This document shows positions 32,940 to 43,674 of a stretch of 64,000 nucleotides of DNA, piece after piece. The notes beneath the pieces were generated by a model. That model was given only the letters and a program-made list of their open reading frames with translations, had not been told where the DNA came from and did no database searches. How positions within the stretch are numbered: position 1 is the first letter of the stretch; each line of letters begins with the position of its first letter. The DNA lies in NCBI RefSeq assembly GCF_000004195.4, contig NC_030678.2:76071404-76135403 (forward strand), read 5' to 3'. Made by a program: the position numbers and the translations under genes. The DNA is from Xenopus tropicalis. Its lineage: Eukaryota; Chordata; Amphibia; Anura; Pipidae.

Positions 32940-33094
32940 AGTGTAAGCTCTTTTGGGCAGGGCCCTCTTCACCTCTTGTATCGGTTATTGATTGCTTTAT
33001 ATGCTACTCTGTATGTCCAATGTATAAAACCCTTTTATTGTACAGCGCTGCAGAATATGTTGGCGCTTTATAAATAAATGTTAATAATAATAAA
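32940..33094 (+). repeat. Non-LTR retroposon 3' end (SINE-like), (TAA)n tail
   Basis: AGTGTAAGCTCTTTTGGGCA through TTGTACAGCGCTGCAGAATA to GGCGCTTTATAAATAAATG and TTAATAATAATAA. About 95% identical by eye to 61114-61270. Clade not determined. Confidence 0.8.
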
Positions 33095-33539
33095 TAGGAC
33101 AAAGTCTTCCCAACCTTGTTTGCAATATTACCCTGACAGCAGTTACAAAGTATTGAATTGCAGTGCTACTTTAATGGGGAAACCATTGAGAGTGGACCAC
33201 AGAGACCTTATCCGCACACCCTAACACTCCAAAAAAAATTTTGTACGGTGCACACTGCTAGAGGGATCGGCACCCTCCAAATACACTGTAACAACAAAAA
33301 AAGCAATTGGCACTCAGGACTACAAACAAGGGTAAAACCCTTTTAAAAGTTTTATTGCGGAAACCATTGAGAGCACACCTGTAGTTAATGATTTTCATAC
33401 TCATAATGAATGTCACTGCAGATAAAGAGCTAACAGCCTCCGACCATGGTTCTATAATACAAAACCACCTAACAACAGCCATGGCGCACGACGAGTAACA
33501 AAACATTTTTCAAACAACACCCACTGCCCTCCCCCACTA

Positions 33540-33933
33540 TGGGCGCGCATTTCCTGGACGGACGTGACGTCAAGCACAGGGTATAGAAAGCCCCCCTATC
33601 ACATACAGAGAAGCAGCTTGAGCTCAGGTTTCTAGTATAAATATTACCTCAGTGAATAGATTCTTTCTTAGGGCCGTAATTGGCACATAGCTTTAGGAAC
33701 ATTGCATCGTGAAGACGTGGAAACGAGAGGCTCTATATTGTCTCGGCGTAAGATTACCTTTGTTGAGGACGCACCACTGCGAGTTCTTAGTATCCTTGCG
33801 CGGCTAAAGCAAGGGAGGAAGTAACTCCGCCATCTTGTCCAAGCTCTGAAGCGCGCATCGAAGGTCTGTTTGGCTTCCAACTCCATTTCTTTTTCTTCTC
33901 AATCCGTCTCCCTTTAAATCCATCAAGCTGGAT
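33540..33933 (+). promoter_or_regulatory. srsf1: srsf1 promoter and 5' UTR
   Basis: Just upstream of the srsf1 ATG. Contains a perfect palindromic CRE/ATF site TGACGTCA (33565-33572) and a TATA-like TATAAATA (33636-33643). The latter would place the start near 33665-33675 and give a ~265-nt 5' UTR, with CTCGGCG and GCGCGGC CpGs and a pyrimidine-rich stretch (TTTCTTTTTCTTCTC) close to the ATG. The start site is inferred. Confidence 0.6.
33565..33572. promoter_or_regulatory. Palindromic CRE (CREB/ATF site)
   Basis: TGACGTCA, the full 8-bp consensus, about 70 bp before the TATA-like box. Confidence 0.6.
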
Positions 33934-34127
33934 ATGTCAGGGGGCGGCGTGATTAGGGGGCCGGCGGGTAACAACGATTGCCGTATCTATGTTGGCAATC
34001 TGCCGCCAGACATCCGCACCAAGGACATTGAGGACGTTTTCTACAAGTATGGGGCCATTCGGGACATAGACCTAAAGAACCGCAGAGGGGGCCCGCCATT
34101 CGCCTTTGTGGAATTCGAAGATCCAAG
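33934..34127 (+). CDS. srsf1: srsf1 exon 1 (start codon, RRM1)
   Basis: ATG to the donor GTAATC. 64 codons and two bases of Arg65. Holds both RNP motifs of RRM1. Confidence 0.98.
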
Positions 34128-36796
34128 GTAATCCCTGTGTAAATGTTTTTGCTTTGGCCTATCGTGCTAATGGGCTCGCCTAGTGTTAACTGGTGAATAA
34201 CTACAATATACCTTGAGTGTATCCGGGGGCGGGGTGGTGGTACTGCGACTTTATTTCTGCTGTAGTTGATAAAATGTCGTCCGCTGTTGTATTAGAGTTT
34301 ATATATAGTCGAGGAGGCCAGTGAGGGGGGGAATTAGGCCTGATTATGGTGCAGGTTATGTTTCAACATCGGTGCGTTGTATCATTATTCAAGTTAATAT
34401 ATTTAGCCTATAATCCCTACAGAGTGGCGCCAGAATGAGGTATTATACACTCATTGTGTATCGCCATTAGCACGTGTAAATCCCTATTTATTACCGCCTT
34501 TAGGCAACAGCGCCCCCTGTGTGTGGGACCGAATAGCGCTTCCGCTCTTTGTTCTGCAGCCCTGCACCATGCTTACTAGTGTGTTAAGGGAAGGCATTCT
34601 AACAAGCAAATGTGCTTTGGGTTATTTATTGACCTGTTTGCTTTAAAGCCGCTGCCTCATGTCTCTGCTATAAAGCATGCAATTAGGCTCACTGCACTTA
34701 TTCAACCAGAACTCCTAACACCTTTTATGTAGGCTGCTTGGAGAAGTGCAGTATTGATATTCAATAGCAACACTACAAAATGAATAATGGGTGTTTAAGC
34801 ATCTGCACTATATGCACATATGTAAAGTATTGGTGAAAATGTACTGTTTAAATGTAAATACAAAAGCTTTTGTGTAGTCATGGGGGCAGCCATTCATGTC
34901 TAAAAGACTGTTAAGATACAATGGCTTGCTTACACAGAATTAATCTGGGGTCATGTGTCGTTTGTAGCTCTATACATGACTGTAATAAAGTTTTCTCATT
35001 TACAGCCAAGAAAGTTTTCCAGGATATGTAATTACCATTGTAGGTGAATATTCTCTTCTTAACCTGGCATTCTTTAACTAAAGCAATTCTTACCTTGGTT
35101 TCTCTTAGGGATGCAGAAGATGCTGTCTATGGTAGAGATGGCTATGATTATGATGGCTATCGCTTGCGTGTTGAGTTTCCAAGAAGTGGGCGAGGAGCTG
35201 GAGGCAGAGGTGGTGGTGGTGGTGGCGGCGGCGGAGGAGGAGGTGGTGGAGGCGGCGGCGGCGGTGGTGGTGGTGGCGGCGGAGGAGGAGCTCCCCGAGG
35301 GAGATATGGACCTCCATCAAGACGTTCAGAATACAGAGTGGTTGTGTCAGGTAAGAGTTCTATCAGGTGGCAGGTTTAAAAACCAAAGTAAAAACATCAG
35401 TTGCAAAGTTTTAGAGGAATAATGCCCATCAGGTTTTTACAAGCAGCGTTATTTCACATGTATACAATAATGAGTTGGACACAGTTATGCATACATTCTA
35501 AAGTATTATGCATTCTATACCAGTGGATATGACTGACCATTAATGTATACAAACAGAACTACTAGTATATCTCCCTTTAACTTTAGTTCAGTTAACGGCT
35601 TGCATCAGCTTAACAGAACTTAAGCAACTCTCTGCTTGGTCCTTGCAAGGTAGATAATTGTATTACAGTTCACACACAATTCTCCTGCATAATGGACTTC
35701 AAACCATGCAGTCACAAGAAAAGGGAAGGATAGGGTATTGTCTTCAAACAAGATATTAAATGGCCCTGTCTGGTTGCTCAGGATGCTATCTGGACTATGA
35801 AAACTTGCACATGTTGCTATGTTACCTTCAGTTCAAACATGAAGCACTGCAACAAATTTACCTTTAAAACGTACTAAATGTAAACCCCTGAGTTATTTTA
35901 GCAGAATTGGGCTGTTGTGAGTCTCGCTGGAAGCATGGTTCAGATTAAAACAATGGGTTTTCCCCAGGATGCTGTGTTCATTTAAGCAATACAGCTGTCT
36001 TTGGACTGTTTTAATGCTCCATGCATTGCTGTATAACCAGCATAGATACCTACTCTTGGAATTTTGGCACTAGAAGTTCATAAACCATTTTAAATTTCCA
36101 CCATTTGCATGCTTTTAATTATGTATAAAACTGCTTTTGATACCAAATTTGACACTCTGATAACTTTATATTTCTAGGGTTGCCTCCAAGTGGCAGCTGG
36201 CAGGATTTAAAGGATCACATGCGTGAAGCAGGTGATGTATGTTATGCCGATGTGTTCCGAGATGGTACTGGAGTTGTGGAGTTTGTGAGGAAAGAAGATA
36301 TGACATATGCAGTACGGAAGCTGGATAACACTAAATTTAGGTCTCATGAGGTAAATACTAAATTGTTTAGTAGTTTGTGTTAAGTTTTTCTCTACCTATT
36401 GTGACTAGCAGTATCTGTTTTACATGACCTCTGAAGCCAATAGTGATGTTGGCCAAATACATAAGGTGCCAAAAGATATGGGAATTTTAAATTTTCTGTA
36501 TAATGTACTATAGTTGCTTGACTTTTATCGTTCTTTGATGTGCCTAAGTTCATAAGATATTGAAGATTGGCTTGTTCAAATCCAGCTTCTCTCATTGATA
36601 GGGAGAGACTGCCTACATTCGTGTTAAGGTAGATGGTCCAAGAAGTCCCAGCTATGGAAGATCGCGGTCACGCAGCCGCAGTCGTAGCAGGAGCCGTAGT
36701 AGAAGCAACAGTCGCAGCCGAAGTTACTCTCCAAGAAGAAGCCGTGGTTCTCCACGCTACTCTCCTCGCCACAGCAGATCTCGCTCTCGTACATAA
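33934..36796 (+). CDS. srsf1: Serine/arginine-rich splicing factor 1 (ASF/SF2), 4 coding exons
   Basis: CDS 33934-34127, 35109-35350, 36178-36350, 36602-36796 (804 nt, 267 aa plus stop; human has 248 aa). RRM1 (about 16-90): RNP2 IYVGNL at 18-23, RNP1 PPFAFVEF at 54-61. Glycine linker: 27 consecutive Gly (99-125). Pseudo-RRM2 (about 140-215) with the invariant SWQDLKDHM (152-160). C-terminal RS domain (about 217-267) with repeated SR/RS pairs ending SRSRT. Role: nuclear, shuttling SR protein that binds exonic enhancers, recruits U1-70K and U2AF, and acts in export and translation; SRPK/CLK kinases phosphorylate the RS tail. The start is the first ATG of the conserved [11 protein letters not shown]-terminus. 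All introns are GT-AG. Confidence 0.98.
34128..35108 (+). other. srsf1: srsf1 intron 1
   Basis: 981-nt intron. Contains a CTCF-like CAGCGCCCCCTG at 34508-34519. The rest shows no recognised feature. Confidence 0.7.
35109..35350 (+). CDS. srsf1: srsf1 exon 2 (end of RRM1, Gly linker)
   Basis: After TCTCTTAG, before GTAAGA. Residues 65-146. Carries the long GGN run at 35209-35289 that encodes 27 Gly with mixed GGT, GGC and GGA codons. Confidence 0.98.
36178..36350 (+). CDS. srsf1: srsf1 exon 3 (pseudo-RRM2)
   Basis: After TTTCTAG, before GTAAAT. Residues 146-203, with SWQDLKDHM. Reading on into the intron adds only [10 protein letters not shown] before a stop, so retention would give a short RS-less protein. 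Confidence 0.98.
36602..36796 (+). CDS. srsf1: srsf1 exon 4 (RS domain, stop)
   Basis: After ATTGATAG. 64 codons and TAA at 36794. Encodes the SR-dipeptide tail and the [15 protein letters not shown] segment. Confidence 0.98.
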   Translation, partial: GETAYIRVKVDGPRSPSYGRSRSRSRSRSRSRSRSNSRSRSYSPRRSRGSPRYSPRHSRSRSRT

Positions 36797-38065
36797 ATGA
36801 AAAACACGTGATGCTTTTTGTAGACCCTCATGTTGTATACAGTTTTCTTTACTTTCATTTTTTTAAGTCACTGTTTTATTCAATTTTGCCGAAGTGTTGA
36901 ATCCTTTGTGTAGTATTGCCATCAGACTGGCTCCTTAATGCCCTCATTTCCCTCATGCCTAAAACTGTATTTTAACTGCTAGATTCTTCCAGTTTAGCTA
37001 GCCACTCTTCAGAGGCACCAGCTGGTGTTTACTATGGTTATGGCACTGTGGGTTTTGGTGGTTGATTACCATACATTCTAACTTTTTTTTCCTGGGGGAA
37101 TTCTTGTTTTACCTTGCCTTTTCATGTGTCTTTCTGTAGACATATCTGAAGAGATGGATTAAAGGATTGTGGAGGACATTTCAATCATTTTAGGATTATC
37201 AAATGGAGGCTTGAGGAGGATCAGATCAAATATGGAGGCCATGGTATGACTCCAAGTGCTACTGTTAGACAAAATTGGCAGTATTGACCTTATGCTGAAA
37301 ATTCTTGTTTTAAGAGAACAATTATTCATAAGTGATACTGTGATCTGTTTTATAAATTTAGTCCTGTGCTTGTAGAACATGTCCTTTTTCTATTCCTGTC
37401 TGTAGGGGTATTTCCACAATACATGTGAATGTCTTGTGGGCCTCATTCTACTAGGTAGAGTATAATATCAATACTGCTAAACATGCATGTCCTCTGTGGT
37501 TCTAAACATTGCTCTTGTTTTAATTGTCACATTAAAAATCAAATGAACTCAGATGTTGGTGTAAATTGCTGTGGGAGGGATACACTTTTTCAGCCTATAC
37601 CCATTGCAGACTGAGCTTTGCAGATATATGCTGACATTTACATGAATGCTGTTGGCTGCTTGTGACTGATCAGTCATAGCTTATGCATAGCAACTGCATA
37701 CCAACAACATGCTTACTTTCCTCTGTGATACCTTTTTTAATAAAACTTCACCCACTGTAAAAATGGGCAGTCCTCCTGTGGGTCCAATTGTACTTATTGT
37801 AAACTGTTACACACAAAATTACTTTTTTTTTTTTTTGCATGTTTTTTTCTCCTATCTTTTTCATATCCAAGAAGATATAACAGCCTTATGCAAGCTCTAC
37901 CTGTAGAAATATTTTCTTTGGTATCACTTCCCAGTAACCTATAAATTCCACCTTTTTGTAATTCCTACTCTTGTATTGCTCCCAACAATGAGTCTGACTT
38001 TGAATGATACCTTAGTTATGAATAAGGAAGTGCTAATGTGAAATAAATGAACCAACTCTTAGGTA
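36797..38065 (+). other. srsf1: srsf1 3' UTR (end approximate)
   Basis: No repeats are recognised here, unlike almost all surrounding DNA, which fits a constrained UTR. AATAAA at 37739-37744 and 38042-38047 are candidate poly(A) signals. Acceptor-like sites TTTCTGTAG (near 37138) and TCATTTTAG (near 37193) could support UTR splicing, as in the autoregulated mammalian gene; that is inference. Confidence 0.6.
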
Positions 38066-40090
38066 GTCCCATAACCAGCCAGGATATTAGCAAGGATATT
38101 GATTAGGGGAGAGAAGTAGATAGTCCTTGTTGATCATACTACTATCTAGTAGTCTGAACACTAAAGCATATGAAACTGGCACATTCAAGCAATGTATGTC
38201 TAGCTTAGTCTTATATCTACAAGTATTTGAAGGGTAGTAGTTTGGGCACCAGTGGATTAGATTAGATTACTTTTTCTATTCATCATTGTACATGATTTGG
38301 CTTATGCCCAGTGCATTGTACAGTCAAGCTGTTCTCAAACTGGGATGCATGTTATAACATTCCAGTGCATTGCGTCAAAGAATGTGATACTTGCACATAC
38401 CTTTACTTAGAGACTTGACCCTTACTAGTGGTAGCTATCAGTCTGTGGGGTAGCTCTACTTGGCCTCCTCTAGAGCATTTTTCCACAATCGTTTGAAAGG
38501 AAAAGGAAATTTGGTTTATTTATATCCTGGTGGCTTTAACACTGAGCCCTATAATTGTGCTTTTAAAGTGTGATCTTTAGTGGTGCAGGATGATAGGACC
38601 CTGTCTAGACTTATTCATGGCATATATGCTACACCCCCAGGTTTTGTTAAATCTATTTGGGCCATGGTAGGACTGCTTTTCTTTTACTTAAAAAGGATGT
38701 ATCCAATAATGCTCCTGCTGCATGTTCTCAGTGGGTGTTGGTAAAGATATCACAATATGAAAAGTACATCTGTATGTATTCAAGCAACTGCTTCAATGCT
38801 GAGCTCATAAGCTTCATGCAAACAAATATTTCAGGTGTAACTATATATCTATATTCCTGCAGATGGAGCAACCTTTATTTATGCATCTGACACTCTGCAC
38901 AATAATTCAGTTTGGGATACCAGTTGTGGCTGTGTGCTAGATGCTTAAATTGGGTCTGTTTTGTGTGTAAATCCCTATACCACTATTCAATAGATAATTT
39001 TTGTTTTGGGAAGCTGTGTAGCTATTTGTGCAGTCCTGCTCCCTGTAGGATTACATGAGTAACTAGTCTGCTCCCATAAACTTGTCTTAATACTATCTAA
39101 CTCTGCCTCTTTTTTTGGTTTTGCTGGTTATAAAGGTTTGGATTGGAGAGGGCTCACTGGATCCCAATCCTGGAGCTGGATCATTGGATTCAAATCATAG
39201 GAATGAATAGGATAGGGAGGATGAATAACCAGGATTCATGGAGCGGGATCAGATAACAAGGAACATAGGAGTGGATTCCTGCCCCATCTAAACCGCATTC
39301 ATGTGGAATTTTTATTTTTTCACATCAATTGGCTATTCCATAGAATTTTTTTTTTTTTTTCCTACGAGTGAAGCCCTTAGGATGCAAGAAGGAGCTTGCT
39401 TTTTTTTTTTTTTTCCTTTGTGTGTTAAGAGCAAAGAGGAGACCTGAGGCACGCTGGAGCCATCTCCTGGGAAGGATACCACACGAATAGATGGTAAACT
39501 TAAAGGGCTAATGGGTGGGAATATAAATTAATCCATTCTTAAAATCTAAATTTGAACAAATGGGAGTAAAAAAAATAGTTGACACCCCCCCCCTCCCCTT
39601 CCTGGCTGCATTTTTTAATTTGCTTTTTGAAACAAAAATAAATGGATAAGTAATATACTTGTGTTGTGTAAATATTTTCCACTCCTCTGTGCCTGTTTGT
39701 GTGCTTACCACTTTAAGTGGGGAAAAATCCTCCCCTTTCCTTTTTTCTCAAAATAGGGATTTAGTGAAGTATGACTAACTTTATATTAAAGCTAACATCC
39801 TCCATCAGTTCTCCAAAGGCATTACTCCTTGCAGCAGTATTATGGGTCATTCCCTAGGCTTTTGCATAACCTGTTTTAAAAGACCATATATCGGAGAAAT
39901 TCTGCAGTTATATAAGTGTCGGCACTTTAATTAGCCTTGCATCTCATACCTGAACAGAGATCTCCGTTCTCCACCCAGTCCAGTGCATGTGCTCTTGATT
40001 ATTGCCAGAGACAGGAAGTGACATCCCTACCAACCCCTCTGAGAAGCTCTACATTCTCTGCTCAGGTACAGGTGAACAGGGACGCTTAAA
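38066..40090. other. Intergenic DNA downstream of srsf1, nothing recognised
   Basis: AT-rich, several poly(T) runs (39340-39410). No exon pattern or repeat family was recognised. May include distal 3' UTR. Confidence 0.4.
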
Positions 40091-40136
40091 GGAATATGGT
40101 TTTTGGGGGGGTTTCACATGGGGCTAGCCATATACT

Positions 40137-40405
40137 TCATTTCCCAGGGTATGTGACCTGTGCTCTGGGTGCAAGTTGGAGTGATATCAGCCACCCCTCT
40201 GCCAGCAGCCAATCGGCAGAACAAAGGGAAGGTAGCAAGATACAGCTCCTAGTAGATATCAGAATAGCACTCCATAGTAAGAAATTCAAGTCTGCCTTGG
40301 GACTCCTCCAGTTACATGGGAGCAGGAGAAACAATAGCTTATCTAAAGCAGTTATGAGTAGTGCTGGCTCCTTATGAAAGATCAGACTCGGGTACAATGC
40401 ACGGG
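40137..40405 (-). repeat. Interspersed repeat, inverted copy of 24255-24518
   Basis: Minus-strand reading matches the 24255 repeat in order: GTGCATTGTACCCGAGTCTG, CCCATGTAACTGGAGGAGTC, TGCCGATTGGCTGCTGG. See findings for the shared open frame. Confidence 0.65.
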
Positions 40406-40685
40406 AGATCAGATTGGTAATGTTAAAGCATCGGGCATATACTTGTATGGCAAATTTCTAAAGCAAACACAGGGTAATGATATGTTTAAAAAAAAAAAAA
40501 GTTCCCAGTATATCTCAAAGGTGGGTTTGTAGCTGCACTACTTGGAGGGTTTACTTCAGCATTAATGTAAAACTCTTTAATATGTTCTTAGCCTGTACAT
40601 CATAAAGGTAGCTAAAACAGAATCAAAGCTTTCCAGTTGGCCCCTACAGTCTTGGCATGTGAAGGGGGCTCTCAGGTGGGCCTTT

Positions 40686-40711
40686 AAAAAAAAAAAAAAA
40701 GTGTGTGTGTG

Positions 40712-40757
<46 letters not shown>
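40686..40757. repeat. Compound A(n)-(GT)n-(AT)n microsatellite
   Basis: A tract 40686-40700, GT repeat to about 40718, then AT dinucleotides to 40757. Confidence 0.95.
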
Positions 40758-40759
<2 letters not shown>

Positions 40760-41954
40760 AACTGACAGCTTCCCAAATTTGTGGCCTACTTCTGAATTAA
40801 AACCAAAGTTTTAGATCACACGTGTTAGGACATAGGGTTTTAAACCTGTTCCCATGTGTCAGTATGCATGCTTTATTGTTAACCACTGAGCAGCTCAAAT
40901 AAACCTGTTGGATTATTTAATGAATTTAGATACCTATGCGAAAGACTAGGTTAGGCTAGGCCTGGTGCTCAAGATCCTATTTTTTTTTTTTTTTGCTTGA
41001 AAATTGAATTTTTAGATCTTTTAGTAGTGTAAATTGTGTGTGGTACTGACCTGAGTGCCAACGCAATAAAAATTTACATTTCTATTCATTTCAATGAGAT
41101 GTGAAGCACGTTTACTTTGCAGCAATCCAGCTGGCATGAAAAGGGTTAACTGATGAGAGGTGCTGAAAAAAAAATGAAAACATATTCATTTCACTTCCCT
41201 GCAAGGACAGTACATGAGACACATGGTAATGTATGTTCTTTCTTCCAGTCATGTTTTAGCTCACATGCTGCTTAAGACAAATTGGTGGTCCGAAATGTTT
41301 AATTTGATTTTTATCACACCACCAAATGAGTGGAAGGTAAGAAAACAGGTTTTATATTGTATTACCCTTTACTTTAGCTTTATGTAGCGCTGACACATTT
41401 ACACAATGCTTTAACAGAAATTGGCCTACCCATTGTCTTTCAGGCAGGGTTGGACTGCATCATCTCAATTGGACCTCTATATGAACCAATCATTGGTTTG
41501 GTGCCCAAACAGATCAGCTCAGTTTGATGTGAGTGACCAAATCAAGCTAAGAGACATCTCTAGTAAGTCAAATCAACTGCATTTGGTGTGTTTTCCATGT
41601 AGATGTTTTGCCAGTCTTCCAACTGGCTTTCTTGATTCAAAATTTCTTTAAAAATGTATTGAAGGAAAAAAACAGCAAGTCCAGTTGATTTGACTTATTA
41701 AAATGGATATTCCATGACCTGGATAAATGAGAACCTTTACAGACACAAGCTAAGAGCCACTCATTTGCTGGACTAAAGGAGCATCAAAACTGCAAGTTAA
41801 GATCCACCTGGCAAACAAGCAGATCTTATCTTGTATGGCCACCTTTAGTACACTTCCATAATGGGAATTATATTAATATTTATAGTATGCCTTTGCACTG
41901 AAAGACTACCTCCTTTTACAGCTCTCTAAGCTGTTAAGTTAGTAACTAAGCAGT

Positions 41955-42075
41955 GACTTAAGGGGGGGAGGGTCATATGGGACAAACTGTTCAGTTTGGT
42001 TTTGAATCTGACCTGCTTGCTCACAAACTAACAAAGGTTATGTCCCATGTGCCCCCACCTCAAAGTCACTGACTG
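41955..42075. repeat. Inverted repeat fragment of a MITE
   Basis: CAGTGACTTAAGGGGGGGAG with GTCATATGGGACA on the left; TGTCCCATGTGCCCCC and AAAGTCACTG inverted on the right. Confidence 0.6.
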
Positions 42076-42231
42076 ACTAAAAGGTTAGAGTGCCGAAAGG
42101 AAGTAGAATCCGGTTATTCTGTTTAAACATCTGCCCACTCCAATCATTTTTGCCTAACTATACTACAAATATTTTTTATTTTGCGCAGTCTATCCATTTT
42201 ACCATGTTTAATTTTTACACTAAACTGTTCC

Positions 42232-42645
42232 TTAAAAGAGACAGTATACCCCATTTTTAATGTGAGCTCAATAAATAGGGCTTGTGCTAAATGTTCTTTC
42301 CTATTCTAATTACAAAACATCTGTGGTTTCTGGTATTTATCACTTCCTGATCCTAAGAATGTCAAAGGAGATAATAATTACCAGTACTGATTACCAGTCC
42401 ACTGAGAAGCTCCTGATAATGAGCTGCTCAAGCTGCTACTTAGAGAAGGAAAGGGTTTGTTCAACAGTAGATAAGGGAGTTCTGGAGGGTTGAAGTTCAG
42501 TGAAAATAGCCCAACTTTAAAATACTTGCTATTGTAAAGCCGCATTTAAAACTAAAACAATAGGCACAATATAATTTTATAGGAAGTTCTATTTAGTGTG
42601 TAAATTTTTAGAAAAGGTCTTTTTAGCTGTATGCTATCCTTTTAA
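42232..42645. mobile_element. TTAA-type MITE (CAGTATACCCC family)
   Basis: TTAAAAGAGACAGTATACCC left, GTATGCTATCCTTTTAA right, both with TTAA. Same family as 59810-60221 (AATAGGGCTT, CACTTCCTGATC in the body). Confidence 0.8.
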
Positions 42646-43282
42646 GTTGAAAATGCTTCTATTTCTTGGCTGAAATGCCTGTACTGAAGATTTTGGGTGT
42701 TCCCTCATTAAAGTCAGTGGAACCTGAGGGATGTGGTTTGTTGCTTTCTAGCTGCCAAAAAGGGCAACTTGTGCAGCAGAACAATATGGATATAACTGAT
42801 GAAGCCTTAGTGCTGACTCCTTTACTATCTTTTTAAGATAGGGTGCAAACAAACAGGCACAAAGCTGCATGTTTTTGTTTTTTTTGTACTTTGCTCTGCT
42901 GCCAGCACCCAAAGGTTGAGGTCCCTGTGCTCCAAAGTTGGACAACTAGTTAAATGGATGTCAAACATGTAGCAGGAATCTGATACCAAAGGAAACTGAA
43001 GCATTTTATTTAAAAAATTACTTTTTCAGCAGATCAAAAGAGTAAGAGATGCACATTTTGGTGGATGTAAAGAATACTGATGTTCTTAAAACACTGGGCC
43101 CATGGGCTCACTTTTGTTTATTTCTAAGAATGTTAGTAAGATTTTGTTTTTTTATAAACACCTTGCTCACTGGTGGACATATTTATGAATGAAAAGATAA
43201 CTCCACATTTTCATACAAATAGGGCTTGGGAGTTCCATTGCTGTGGAAGATCTTTAATGTAAATGCAGAAGAGGGGTGCATA

Positions 43283-43470
43283 CCCATAGTGAAAAACCAT
43301 TCATGTGATTTAATAAAAACAAATAGTTGCACTTACAATGTGCATCAGTGCAAAGTGACTGAATTTGCAGCCCGATGTGTGTTGTCCAAATCCTGTATCC
43401 TTTGATGATGGATTTATCTTTAAGTGCAACTATTTGTTTTTATTAAATCTTGTAAATGGTTTTACACTAT
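43283..43470. mobile_element. Long-hairpin MITE
   Basis: CCATAGTGAAAAACCATT at the left and AATGGTTTTACACTATGG at the right. Inner arms of 27 bp (43310-43337 against 43421-43448) are complementary with no mismatch seen by eye. Confidence 0.8.
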
Positions 43471-43674
43471 GGGAGTGTGACCCTCTATTGTATTTACATT
43501 ACAGACTTTTTCTGGTTTGACCAACCCTTAGGAAATAGAAGATTCCAGCTACTCATGGGAAGACCTGGTTCTGGATTATTTTACTGACAAACTTTTTGGA
43601 CAGTCTATTGCTTTCACATCTCGTCACTTACATATTTTATTGCTTGAGTGCCCCCTTTCCTTTTTTTCAAACTA

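Noticed and set aside
35105..35320. Antisense His/Arg-rich open frame across the srsf1 glycine tract
   Set aside because: Shadow of the GGN repeat; the sense strand is a clear exon.
41255..41300. A further hammerhead-like word (GGTGGTCCGAAATG)
   Set aside because: The CUGA box is lost (CTGCTTAAGA) and stem I does not pair; at best a decayed copy.
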